A stretch of 29,817 nt of DNA. Origin: Conidiobolus incongruus B7586. Lineage: Eukaryota; Entomophthoromycota; Entomophthoromycetes; Entomophthorales; Conidiobolaceae. Shown here one piece after another: positions 1 to 11,159 of the stretch. The translations under genes and the position numbers were made by a program. The notes beneath the pieces were generated by a model. The model did no database searches. It was not told where the DNA came from and saw nothing but the letters and a program-made list of their open reading frames with translations. The stretch spans positions 1-29,817 of the forward strand of contig JNEM01017017.1 of NCBI GenBank assembly GCA_000697335.1. Direction: 5' to 3'. The first letter of the stretch is position 1. Each line of letters starts with the position of its first letter.

Positions 1-570
1 TTTATAAAAATTAAAAAAAAGCTATAATTTTTAGTATATTTATTAGATTATAACTTACTTGATTATAATTATTTTTAGTATTTAAATAGTATCCTTATAA
101 GAAAAAATTCTTACAAATATATTAAACTAGTTTATAAAATATAAAATCTCAGTCTTTAATAAATGAACTCTTTTTTAAGTGCTAAAAGCTTATAAAAATA
201 TAGTAAAGAGTTATTAACAATAAAAAATATTATTAATTATAAATCATATATTAATCATATTATTTATATTTTTAAAATTTTACCGTTATTTAATTTCTAT
301 ACTAATAAATACATAAATTTAAAATAAATAATCAACAATAATTATTCTTTGAATTTGATTTTGATGAATCAAATAATATTTGTTCATTATACTTTTGGAA
401 TAGTTATTCAAATGAAGTATTCAGATTTATAATAATTACTAAGTGAATCAAAGTGAGGAATTGCCTATTATTGAACTTTACTTAATTGGCATATAGAGTT
501 GATTTATTTTGATTGTTTATTTTTAATATACACTATAGAATTATACGTGTAACTTCAATATCAATAAGTA

Positions 571-592
571 ATATATATATATATATATATAT
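571..592. repeat. (AT)n microsatellite
   Basis: Eleven uninterrupted AT dinucleotides. Similar short runs occur near 6169-6188, 7589-7604 and 16662-16681, all in intergenic DNA. Confidence 0.9.
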
Positions 593-678
593 TATCTATT
601 TTTTGAATAGTAACCATAATTGATTTCTAACTCTGAATATTAGTTTAAAATTAAATTGAACTCGAACTTTTTGAATAA

Positions 679-819
679 ATGGCAACACTACTCAGAATTA
701 CTTGTAAATTATTTCAATTAAACAATTATGGATCACTACGATCTGTAGTCAATGAATATCAGAAATTTGGACTAACCTTCGTATCATTATCTCTTATATC
801 TTATAACACTATATATTGA
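679..819 (+). CDS. 46-codon ORF, possibly a DUF1279-like fragment
   Basis: The ORF runs from ATG at 679 to TGA at 817-819 and encodes 46 residues. The N-terminus is free of acidic residues (MATLLRITCKLFQL). From residue 19 it reads GSLRSVVNEYQKFG and then a hydrophobic stretch TFVSLSLISYNTIY. This resembles the start of DUF1279/FAM210-type mitochondrial inner-membrane proteins, which have a basic/amphipathic lead, a YGxxG-like turn and a transmembrane segment containing SLIS. The family is normally longer, and I could not find a convincing continuing exon downstream. It may therefore be a relic, a first exon with an unseen partner, or chance. The resemblance was judged by eye only. Confidence 0.2.
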   Translation: MATLLRITCKLFQLNNYGSLRSVVNEYQKFGLTFVSLSLISYNTIY

Positions 820-2022
820 TTTGTGAAAATATTTTTTTATTTACCAATAGTATTTTATATAATAATATTGATTTAGAATTAAAGAAGTCGCCGCGCAGCT
901 TAGTTTATTCTGATTCCTTGGGAATTTATATCATATGATCATTATTAATTAATAAATATTTTTTTTATTTTCTCAAAAAATAAAAATTTAATTTGAAAAG
1001 AAAAAAATTTTTATTTATCAATAAATTAATTAAAACTTTTTATAAATAATACAAGATTCTGATCCAATATGATTTACTTTTAAACTTGAACAGTTTTAGT
1101 CAATTTACTATTAATAGCCTTCAATATTAGAAAAATAACAAATTTTTCATAGTTAGTTGATATCAGATATAATAGTGAATAAAACAAGTTTATTGATTGA
1201 AATTATTGCAAATTTAACGTCAAACTTTAGTTCCATAATGTCGGATTTAGAGAAGAGAAAATTGATTAATCAAGGATTTACAATAATAAAAATCAACTTT
1301 AAATGAATTAGACAAATGATGAAATCATATCTAAAACTTGCTTTATAAAAATATCGAATCAACATTTAAATGGGAGAATCCAATAAAGGCTAAAAAGAAT
1401 GCTTGAAAGGTTCTATTACAAAAGTTTTTCAATAAATAAACCAATCAAATTTGTTAATATAGGCACATTATGAGATAATATTTTTTGACTATATAATTTT
1501 TAATCTTTTAAATATTTTAAAATTTTAGTAAAGTTGAAATGATATTAAATTTTCATATGATATATATTAGATTTTCGGTATTGTGTATGACTATATTCTA
1601 GGAATCATTATATTTTTTGAATTCTTTGATAGTAAAAATATTTTATTAAATTTAAAAAAAATTGAAAAACTTATTAGTAGATTTGAATCGATAAATAACA
1701 CTATTAGATATAAAATAAGAGTCAAGGGATAATATTTTTATTCACTCGCTATAAAGGAGCTTATCCAGCATAATTAAATTGACAATAATAAAAAATATAA
1801 TTTTAACTTATAATAAATCTGTTTATAGTTTGTTTTGATGGATAAATTGAATATTATTATTAGGAAAAATAAAAAATAAAATGAGAAACATTTTTTTAGA
1901 TAAATTATCCATAAATTCAAATAATGTTAATCAATCGAAATCTGCAAAATTTTAAAATAATCTAAATCTAATTGAATGATCCTCAATAATTGAGCTAATT
2001 AGAGGAGGGTTACATTATTTAA

Positions 2023-2070
2023 ATGCAATATATCCTTCACTTATTACTTTTGATCTTTATCAATTTGTAA
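2023..2070 (+). promoter_or_regulatory. Possible upstream ORF in the K+ transporter leader
   Basis: An ATG at 2023 opens a 15-codon reading frame, rich in Leu and Ile, that ends in TAA at 2068-2070, two bases before the transporter ATG. If the transcript starts upstream of 2023 this would be a uORF nearly abutting the main start and could modulate translation. The transcription start is not visible, so this is only a possibility. Confidence 0.25.
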
Positions 2071-2072
2071 AT

Positions 2073-4569
2073 ATGTTAGCAATAAACGACTCTACGCCGT
2101 TATTATCTAATACAAATAATAATATTAATAATAATCATAAATCATATGGAAAATGGTCTTTAAAAAACTATTTAGCAGTAAGTCATTTTAATGAGATGAT
2201 CGATATTGGACTAAATTCAACTTATATAGCCTGCTACTTTCTCAACGCTCGCTTTGGCTTATAAGAGTGTAGGAGTTATATATGGTAAGTAAAATATTAT
2301 TATATTTTGAACTATATCTAACTTTTGGCAATTAGGTGATATCGGAACCAGTCCACTTTACGTGTTTACCTCTATCTTTCCCCAAATGCCTAAATATCCA
2401 AAAGATGAAATATATGGAGCTTTTTCGCTAATTTTTTGGTCTTTAACATTGATTTTAATGGTCAAGTATGTGACTTTGGTCTTATTAGCTGATGATAATG
2501 GACAAGGTGGTACTTTCGCACTTTATTCACTTCTTTGCAGGTATATTAATTGTTATAATATGATGATATAGCACTAATAAAACCATCTTAGATATGCTAA
2601 TGTGAGTATTCGTGGAACTAATGCCGAGTCTGATAGAGCATTAACTAATTATGATACTGAAGATTTGCGATTCAGTCTCAATTCTTATGAAGCACCTTTC
2701 CACCTTCGATTGAAACGCAAATTTCAAAATAGCTCTGCTTTTCAAACTGCACTTATTATCATTGTCCTTTTTGGAACATCACTAGTAATGGGTGATGGTG
2801 TTCTAACCCCGGCCGTTTCTGTTCTCTCTGCTGTTGAAGGTCTTCAAGTAGTATTTCCCGAAATGAAAGCAACTGTTGTTCCCATTACAATTACGATTAT
2901 TTTGGTTCTGTTTTTAAGTCAAAGTTATGGTACTAGTAAGGTTGGGAAATATTTTGCACCTTTTATTTTCGTTTGGTTATTCACTTTATCTGGAATCGGA
3001 ATCTACAATATTTCTAAAAATCCTGATGTGATTAAGGCAATTTCACCATATTATGCATATAGATATTTCCAACTCAGAGGAGTTGAAGGTTGGGAATCAC
3101 TTGGAGGTATTTTATTGTCAATTTCTGGAGTCGAAGCTTTATTTGCTGATTTGGGTCACTTTAATCGTCGTTCAATCCGTTTATCAGCATCTTTGATCGT
3201 GTACCCATCTTTAATTTTTACATATTGCGGTCAAGCTGCAGTACTTTCTATTAATCCTTCATTATTATCCAACGCATTCTGGGAAACTGTCCCCAAGCCC
3301 ATTTATTACTTTGTGCTAATCATTGCCACTTTTGCAGCCACTATCGCCTCTCAAGCAATGATCTCCGCAGCATTTTCAATTATTCATCAAGCAATGTCAC
3401 TCGGATGCTTCCCCAAAGTTTGCGTAATTCATACTTCTAGAAAGCATATTGGTCAAGTGTATATTCCTGAAATCAGTATAATTTTGATGATATTGAGTAT
3501 CACACTAGTGGCCACTTTCCAAGAATCTACCAGTTTGACTGCTGCCTATGGACTTGCATCTTGTATACTGATGTTCCTCACTACTTGTCTATTTTCTTTA
3601 GTAATGGCTATTGTATGGAAAAAGTCGATTTTTACAATTTCTTTATTTTTCATCTGCTTTGGATTTGTTGATATTGCTTTTTTATCCTCTACTCTTCTCA
3701 AAACATTTAGTGGAGGTTGGATTCCACTCGCATTAGCTATTGTGTTTTCTTCTTTGATGAATTTGTGGAAGTGGGGATCTGAACTTAAGTATAATTACTT
3801 GAAAGAAGCTCAAGTATCTTTAGAATCACTTTTAGTAGATCCAAAATTCACAACTCCTCTTCCCACAGTACCAGGACCCTACCCTACTGATTGTGAAATT
3901 AATGAAGAGAAAACCTTGGATTGGTTAATTCTCAACGGCGAAAACCCTACTCCCATTGTCCGAGTCCCAGGGATTGGTCTGTTCTATAGTGAAGCTGAAA
4001 CTGATGTACCTGCTGTCTTTACTCATACTTTAAAATGTTTTAATTCAGTACCTCAAGTGGTGGTATTTGTTACCATTCGATTCGTTGTCGTTCCAACTGT
4101 TCTACCTGAAGAAAGATTCCTCATCTCTAGACTTTCTATCAACGGGTTTTATAGATGCGTGGCTCGTTACGGATACATGGATGTAGTTGAAGAGGGCAAA
4201 GAATTCTCCACTTTGATGATTGATAGTTTAATTAATTATAGCAGAACTATGAATACATTCTTAAAAGATAAGCGTAATAGTATGATGAGTTTGCAAAAAG
4301 GTCAAACTAGCAACGATGGATTATCATCATCAATTGCATCAAGTATTTCGGATAATGAAAAAGAGATTGATTTTTTATTAGATGCTTCAAAGGATCATAT
4401 TACTTATGTCATGGGCAAGAACCTGTGCTTACCTAAGGCTGGATCACCATGGTATAGGAGATTTGCACTTGGGTACGGTTATAAATTTTTATCCAATAAT
4501 GATCGCTCTTTTAGTTTACAAACTCCAGTTGCTAAAACCGTTCAAGTTGGAATGAAAATGAGATTATAA
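2073..4569 (+). CDS. HAK1: High-affinity K+ transporter, HAK/KUP family
   Basis: This gene encodes a plasma-membrane K+ uptake protein of the KUP/HAK/KT family, which drives K+ import, probably by H+ symport. I read four exons: 2073-2177, 2230-2284, 2336-2540 and 2592-4569, separated by introns of 52, 51 and 51 nt with GTAAGT, GTAAGT and GTATAT donors. The spliced product is 780 residues, a normal size for fungal HAK proteins. The splices rebuild the family's most conserved blocks: [20 protein letters not shown] (about residues 43-61), [14 protein letters not shown] before and across the third intron, and [18 protein letters not shown] (about 189-206). About twelve hydrophobic membrane segments follow, then a hydrophilic C-terminal domain with the family's R(V)PGIGLFYSE block and the EERFLISR...RYGYMD region. 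The N-terminus (residues 1-30) is Asn-rich and probably disordered. ATG 2073 is the first in frame after a stop at 1977. The gene converges on the bL36m gene. Identification is secure; affinity class is inferred from the family. Confidence 0.95.
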
Positions 4570-4769
4570 ATCATTGATAATGATAATAAAATATAAAATA
4601 TTAGATTTATCATGTTAATAGTTAAAATGGAGTTATAAATCCAGAATTATATTAATGCATCTAATTTGGATAGTTGTTTCAATATAATATATATTAGTTG
4701 TATTTATATAGTTGTGTATTGTTAATCAATTTTAGAATCCAGCTTTGAAGTTATGTTGGAATTCGAAAA

Positions 4770-4790
4770 TTGTTCATTGTTCATTGTTCA
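4770..4790. repeat. Three tandem copies of a 7-mer
   Basis: TTGTTCA is repeated three times without change in the 359-base convergent intergenic region between the transporter and bL36m genes. No function is visible. Confidence 0.85.
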
Positions 4791-4928
4791 ATAAGATTCA
4801 TGATTGATTATATAGAATAATCTACTGTCTAAAAAAATATTATTTTTATTGATAAAAAATTAGTGTTAAAAATTTGGTATATAATTGATTAATCTATTAC
4901 AGAGATATCCTAATTAAGGTTAATAAAT

Positions 4929-5162
4929 TTACCCTTGACGTTGCTTGTGCTTGGGATTGACTTTACACAAAACATAAACACGACCTTTACGCTTGGCCAT
5001 ATAACAATGTTCACATCTCTTCTTTACTGATGATTTGACTTTGAATCCACGAGTCAAACTGAGTTCATTACTGACGATAGCTCTTTGAATAGGCTGTGTA
5101 GTTCTGCTAGCGGCTAATAAACTGGTGGTATTTCTGATTAGGGTATTTAAAATTCTAAACAT
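4929..5162 (-). CDS. RTC6: Mitochondrial large-subunit ribosomal protein bL36m
   Basis: This is a nuclear-encoded component of the mitochondrial 54S subunit, 77 residues in a single exon. Residues 41-77 match bacterial L36 almost end to end: [13 protein letters not shown], then a basic linker, VYVLC and the hallmark ending KHKQRQG. The zinc-ribbon ligands are visible as C50, C53, C66 and H72. Residues 1-40 have many Arg/Ser/Thr and almost no acidic residues, as expected of a mitochondrial targeting presequence that is removed to give a mature protein of about 38 residues. The start is the only ATG giving this presequence. In yeast nomenclature bL36m is Rtc6, whereas yeast MRPL36 is a different protein (bL31m). 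Confidence 0.95.
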   Translation of the reverse strand: MFRILNTLIRNTTSLLAASRTTQPIQRAIVSNELSLTRGFKVKSSVKKRCEHCYMAKRKGRVYVLCKVNPKHKQRQG

Positions 5163-5739
5163 GTTTATTAAATTGTGATATTATAATTTTTAATAAACAA
5201 TAAACTTTAAAATTTATAATTAAATTCATTATTGAAAAATTATGGGATAATTTTTACATTTTGAATTAATTTTATTTGCACTAGAACTATATAATAGAAA
5301 TTAAAATATTATTTTAACTAATAACAGATATTATCTAAATTTTATTTGATTAATTTTTAACAAGGTTGATAACTTTTTATTATAACAATATATTAATTTT
5401 GAAAAAAAATTTCGCTCAGATTTTTTATTTAAACAAATATTGAATGATACACTCATTTAATTTTTGTTTAATTAACCAAAACTTCGTGAGAAATAAAAAT
5501 GTTAAAAACAATTATATAATTTAGGATCATTTATTATTGTAATAAAGTTTATTTTCATGATATACTAAATATATTAATTTTTAATTTTTTTAATATATAT
5601 TTTTATTTCCAGAAATTTTTTGAAACCCACAATATAAAATTCAAATACTATAAATGACAAAATTATTTTTAATTTTTAATGCCCCATTATGAATTATTGA
5701 CAAAATATACTGATGACATTTTGATTACTTAAATAGTAA

Positions 5740-6075
5740 TTCGACCAACCAAAACTACCTCATAATCTATTATCACATGGGGATATCACCCCGGAATATC
5801 CGTCACACCGCTTCAAGGTCTCATTTTTCTCAAGATCTAATATACTTCTTTACACCTTCTAAAACCAACGAATGATCTATAAAAGAACCATTGTCAGGAT
5901 ATATTTTCATCATCACTTCCAGTCTTCTGTGAAGCTCATCAAACCCTTATTAAACCCGAATAAAATACCTCAACTCCTACTACCAAAAAATCAAAAGCAA
6001 GCCACTCACTTTCCTATTAACATCCGATTAGCAATCTGTGGAATCACAACATTATTATCCACAATTTTGAATTAA
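5740..6075. other. GC-richer island of unknown origin
   Basis: This stretch has clearly more G+C than its flanks and includes CCCCGGAATATCCG and CCGTCACACCGC. Its composition resembles relict coding or element sequence. The plus strand carries a 67-codon ORF (5872-6075), but no reading frame on either strand gives a domain I recognise. It may be a decayed gene or transposon fragment. Confidence 0.3.
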
Positions 6076-6168
6076 TATAAGCATCAATATTTATACCATT
6101 TTTAATTAAAAATGCATTAAATTTTATTTGAATATTCAACTTTTATATAAACTTGTTTGAAGTTTTAG

Positions 6169-6188
6169 TATATATATATATATATATA
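6169..6188. repeat. (TA)n microsatellite
   Basis: Ten uninterrupted TA dinucleotides just downstream of the GC-richer island. Confidence 0.9.
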
Positions 6189-7341
6189 TGACCTCTCAAA
6201 ATGATTATTCAGAACATTAACAATAATATAATTTCAAAATAATCTGACAAATTTAGTATCTTTAACCATATTTAAAATATATCAACTTTTCAAAATATTG
6301 AAAATAAACAAAAAAATTTTAATTAAAAAATTTCTTAAAATAGTGCACTTTTTTATTTTGGCTAGGAAATTGACTATATAGTACACAATTAAACCAATAA
6401 AAATTATGATAAATCATTTGTAGAAATGCTAATCTAATATAATTGAGTGATGAATATATATGATACTATTTCGCAGCTATAATAAAAAAGAGTTAAAATT
6501 TAATTCCAATAAGGTTATTCTATATCTATTGAATATTTTCTAAAAATTTTATAATTTTAATAATTTTATAGTAACAATGAGATAAAAATTTGCTCCAATT
6601 CTTTATAGTATTCTATATAATTTTTATTTTAAAAATCACAACTACTAGTTAATTAATAGTTTGATAAAAATTGAAATGATAATTACCAAATCGATATAAT
6701 TATCATTAAAATATTATTAGTGAAATAAAATTTGATTATCGTTTATTTTTTATTTTGAAATATTAAAAGATAATTATATTACAAAATCAAAATTGAAAAA
6801 TAAATAATCAGATTGGATAGCTAACTTGAAACTAATATAATAAGGAAATTTAACCAAGCATTGATAATGCGTGAGAAACTAATGAGCAACAATTATTGGT
6901 GGAAAATAGTATGAAATGAGAATTAGTGGTAATATATGATCAATAATGTCATAACTATATTTTCGAATTCAACTTATATGTAAATTGTAATGAAACTTTA
7001 AAATTTCAGAATGATCATTTAATAGAATTGTTTAGCATTGTATTTTTGGTTATTAACTTTATAATTTTATTAAATATATAAAAATATATGAAATAGCTAT
7101 GGGGGATTATATTTTGAAAAACAACGTCAAATGTAAACTGAATAGTTCAACATTTGAACACTGATAAAATAAATAAAATTTTGATATTATTTTTTGTGAT
7201 TCAATGTGATTTGCACAGTTCTGAAGATATATTGCTAAAAATATTCAAAACAAATCAAATCAAAGTTGAGCTGCAAGTAATACAATTGATATATGACTTA
7301 ATCATAATTCAACAATATTCTGTTGATTTAAGATACTAGCT

Positions 7342-7351
7342 CCAACGTTGG
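7342..7351. repeat. 10-bp perfect palindrome in a GC-rich patch
   Basis: CCAACGTTGG is self-complementary and is followed within 15 bases by CCGAGTGTATTCGG, which can form a short stem. The patch is about 40 bases long in otherwise AT-rich DNA. It could be an element end or chance; no function can be assigned. Confidence 0.4.
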
Positions 7352-8692
7352 GGCAGTACCCGAGTGTATTCGGAATGAATTATTGCCAAATATCACGTAT
7401 CTAATATAAACATCAATATTTGAATAGAAGTTAAAAAAATTTCAACTTTTATCAAAGAAAAATTAGTTTGAAATTATGATAACGCACATTTATAAAAAAT
7501 TAAAATTTTTGAAATAATATTTTATATTGTAATGATAGCTATGAATAGAAAAAATATAAAAACAAATAAAAATAAATTTGTGAATTTAATATATATATAT
7601 ATATAGATTATTTTCATCAATCAAATTTTTATAATGGATCTGAAAATATGTGATAAACTGATTGAAAATTATTAGAGATATTATTATATTCTATAATCTT
7701 AAACTGGCGACTATGATATATAGGTGGTTATTTCACAACTATTAATCTGTTAATGAATTCGAGGATTACAATAGTAATAATGTGATGTTAATATCATTAT
7801 CGATCAAAATGAGAACAAAATAATTTATTAATATATTTATTAATATTATAAATAGATTTTATGAAAATAATAAATATTATCATATAACAAAATAATAATA
7901 TAATATATTCAAGGATATTCCCTAATTCAATTTTTATTTACTCAAATTTATTTTCCTTGATAAATTAATAATATTTTATTAATCTTTGTTTATTTATAAA
8001 GAACATGATAAACTCCTAAAACAGTTATTATAATATACATTAAAACAAACATATTCCAAAATTATACATCTAAGTCATAATTTTGGAATAATTAATATTA
8101 GTATCAATTCTCAACACACTCAACAAATGAGTTATGCCCCAATTTGGTAATTGGGATAAAAATGAAAATGTGATTGTTCTTGCAGATTAATATAATTATA
8201 TATATTATATGTAAAAAACACTCTTTGAATCATAATAAAAAGTGTTAAATATTATAATAATTATATCATATATTGTTCCTTTAATATTAATAATGTTACT
8301 ATCATTTATAGTAATATCTCCAATTCTAATTTAATTCGATCTTAGATATTTTTTACAAAATAAAATAAATTATTTGAATAAATTGAATTGATATTACAAA
8401 GGTATTAGATTAAACTGAATCGTTTCATATTGGTGATAAAAATTAAACAAACCAATATTATATTATTATTTACAAATTCTTGGAATATATAACATTCAAT
8501 AATTGAATTAACATAAAGTTGATAAACATGAATTATTATAGTGATTAAAATGTACTTAACTTTTAATAATATTATGTTATGATGAAAATCATGTATGTAT
8601 TGATAAAATTGGAAATGAGATTTGTTTTATTTGGATATGATAATAATTTCTACATGGGTTATATTATGAATACAAGGGTAAAAGATGGTTAT

Positions 8693-10302
8693 CTAGAGGG
8701 CAATGCGAGGAGGCGGTCTGTGTTGGGTGGTATCATCAAGGTTCCTGAAGGGAATATTAGGATCGTAATTAATCCTATTATCAGAGTGATTATCGGATGA
8801 TTGTCGTCGGATTTTGCGCCACCATTTGCGAATAGGTTCAGAGAGATTGTTAGGACTGGAACCGGATGATGTTGAGATAGGGGAGGTAAGCGGTATAGTT
8901 GGAAGTTCTGAAGTTTCTGGGATATCCGGGGTAGTACGAAGTATGAGAGGATTCTTCTTGATATCTTCATAAATTGCTTTTAGCGCAGCTTTATCAACAA
9001 GTTGCTTGGGATAAGCTTCTCTAATAGTACGAATGAAATGGCTTGAGGTGATACGACCTCTCGTTGTAGGACTGCGAAGCTCATGATCAACGATAAGGAA
9101 GAACCAGAACAGATTGAAAGTTAAATCAACTGGATCAAGAGGATGGAAAGCTAATATTTATCATTATTAAATATAAAACTTGAATTGATGATTTTGAGAT
9201 ATTTACCTGTATATGTTTCAGGATTGGATTGGCAATATTCTTCAGATAATGCTTGAATATTATCTCTCAAGTCGGAGATGCGGTTAGTTGATATCTGGGT
9301 TTTATCTAGATTTACACGAAGTGCTTTCAACATGGATGATCCAGCATATGGAAAGCTTTTTTTAACATTGAGGTATGCAGCGCGTGCAGGCTTGATCCAT
9401 GAGCTACAAACTAGAGAACAATCTAAAATTTCGTCAAGTTTTAAGTTGCCAAAGATTATTTCTAACAAATCTGATGGTAATTCATTGATATAACAAGTGT
9501 CAGTGGGAGGTTCTTTTTTTGCTGGTTTTTTGGGAATTGAAGATGCGATCATTTTGGGGGTTAGTGAACGAATCCTCCTTGGGGCAGGAGGAATTTGAGA
9601 AGAGACTAACATCTTTGTAAGACATCTATTTGCAACAGCAATTTCTTGGGGCTCTACCATTGGTCGTCTCAAAAGTGAATTTTGAGTTGGACTCAGGTTT
9701 CTTGAGAAGGCTGAAAAGACGCTATTGGTACGGTTAGGGGAAGCAGGGGGAGATACACTAGATACCGATTCCGATGTTGGTCGTCGAATTGGTCCAAGTC
9801 GATTGATCATATTAATTGGACGGGGAACTTGGACCTGTGCTGTAGATGCAGGTCCAAGAGAAGCTCTATTAAGTGGACTTAAGTTTGGCCGCGTTGAAGA
9901 ACTAAGTGGTAAGGGAGGAGGTGCTCTAGTAGTTCTTGAAGTGGTGCGATGCATAAAAGAATTGTTAGCTATTTGTGGTTGAGGCGATTGAGGCGGAGTA
10001 AGTGTTTGTTGAATTGTGTTTTCATCTTCAATTTGAGGAATTGGTGAAATATGCCTTCTGACGGTGACGTTAGCTTTTTTATTAGCTGCACTAAGAATTG
10101 CAGGTATATTGGGAGAAGGACGTGAGCCTATCGTTATTGCTCTCATCCTTGGTGAATTTGTCATAGTTGAGCTTTCAATAATAGATAGTGGACGAGGACT
10201 TAAAGCAGGATTAAAGCTATATCTTTTTGAAGTACCATTATCAGTAAGATAGCTAGGATGATAAGGAGTAGTATTTTGTGGTTTTACTGAAGATGAACTC
10301 AT
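8693..10302 (-). CDS. F-box protein with long S/T-P-rich N-terminus
   Basis: This is probably a substrate-recognition subunit of an SCF ubiquitin ligase. There are two exons, 10302-9207 and 9150-8693, with a 56-nt intron (GTAAAT donor, TATTAG acceptor). The product is 517 residues ending in TAG. The first ATG is 10302; the frame extends further upstream only through a TTG. Residues 1 to about 265 are low-complexity, rich in Ser, Pro, Thr, Arg and Asn, with about a dozen Ser-Pro or Thr-Pro sites, so the region is probably disordered and could be a target of CDK or MAP kinases. The F-box lies at about residues 275-315: LPSDLLEIIFGNLKLDEILD followed by CSLVCSSW, matching the Skp1-binding pattern. 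Downstream is a helical-looking segment without WD or leucine-rich repeats. Exon 2 contains DLTFNLFWFFLIVDHELRSP and a basic stretch KWWRKIRRQ near the C-terminus. The substrate is unknown, and I do not recognise a named orthologue. Confidence 0.85.
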
Positions 10303-11159
10303 ATTTATAAAAAGGAATAATCTGATTAGTTGAAGAATCAATAGGAAACCATTAAGTTAATGATAAAAATAATATTGTTGGAAAACGTAAAAAAATGATA
10401 ATAATAACAACACCTCAATACTGCCACTTATATATCGGGTTTGAAATATAATATTAGGATCAAGGATATTGTGATTTAGAATGAATGATGAAAGAGGAGG
10501 TAAGGTGATTTTTGATTAATTTGGGATTTTTAGTTCATAAAATTAGTTGAAGCTTTGTTTGATTACAAATTTCCACTCTCTACTTTGAAGTTGGACAATT
10601 CTTGTTTTTTATACAATATTAGCCTAATCGGAACTCTATTAGATGACCAATAAAATGTGATGTCATACATCTTTTCGATCCAATTATATTCGATTCTATC
10701 CATAAATTGTAAATATCTGCAATTCTCAATTCTAACTAAGAATTTGAATGAAAATTATAATATCAGTTTTTTGTTTGAATTGAATTCGAATCATATTCTG
10801 GATTAAAAATTTAATCAATTATCAGATCAAATATATATTTTATTATTAAAGTTTTTATTATATATGTTAATTGAACTAAATTATGTTTAAATAATCAATA
10901 ATAAAGATCATATATAACACATTTTTATTTCTTAATATCGATACTTTTCAATAAATACAATTATGTAAAATTACAACAAATATAAATAGCTATATTAATA
11001 ATGATCATCGTTATATTTATTTTATATTTAACAATCTATTAATTAAAATCTATTTTGTTATTCTCGATTCAAATAAATTTTCATATATTACTTGAAATCT
11101 TTTTATATTAGAATTCGATAAATTTGTCTTGATTTAATAACTTTAAATAAGAATATAAT
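10303..11159. other. AT-rich region upstream of the F-box gene
   Basis: No gene is visible. The first 200-300 bases should hold the F-box gene promoter. The remainder is simple AT-rich sequence without recognisable motifs. Confidence 0.6.

Larger units (their letters stand above)
1..2072. other. AT-rich gap upstream of the K+ transporter
   Basis: I see no intact gene of normal size here. The stretch holds an (AT)n microsatellite, a 46-codon ORF at 679-819 listed separately, a short GC-richer patch near 886-905, and the probable promoter and leader of the downstream transporter gene. No tRNA-like A and B boxes were recognised on either strand. Confidence 0.6.
5163..8692. other. 3.5 kb AT-rich intergenic region
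   Basis: I see no intact gene. ORFs of 60-70 codons near 5872 and 7154 have biased, unrecognisable translations and no homologous look. Two GC-richer patches, at 5740-6075 and 7336-7380, are noted separately. Between 6075 and 8560 the DNA is simple AT-rich sequence with (TA)n runs. Confidence 0.6.

Noticed and set aside
7154-7339. 61-codon plus-strand ORF
   Set aside because: It has a non-ATG start, an AT-driven composition, no recognisable domain and no neighbouring exon.
9278-10252. Plus-strand ORFs of 62-85 codons across the F-box gene
   Set aside because: They are antisense shadows of the F-box coding sequence, and their translations have no family look.
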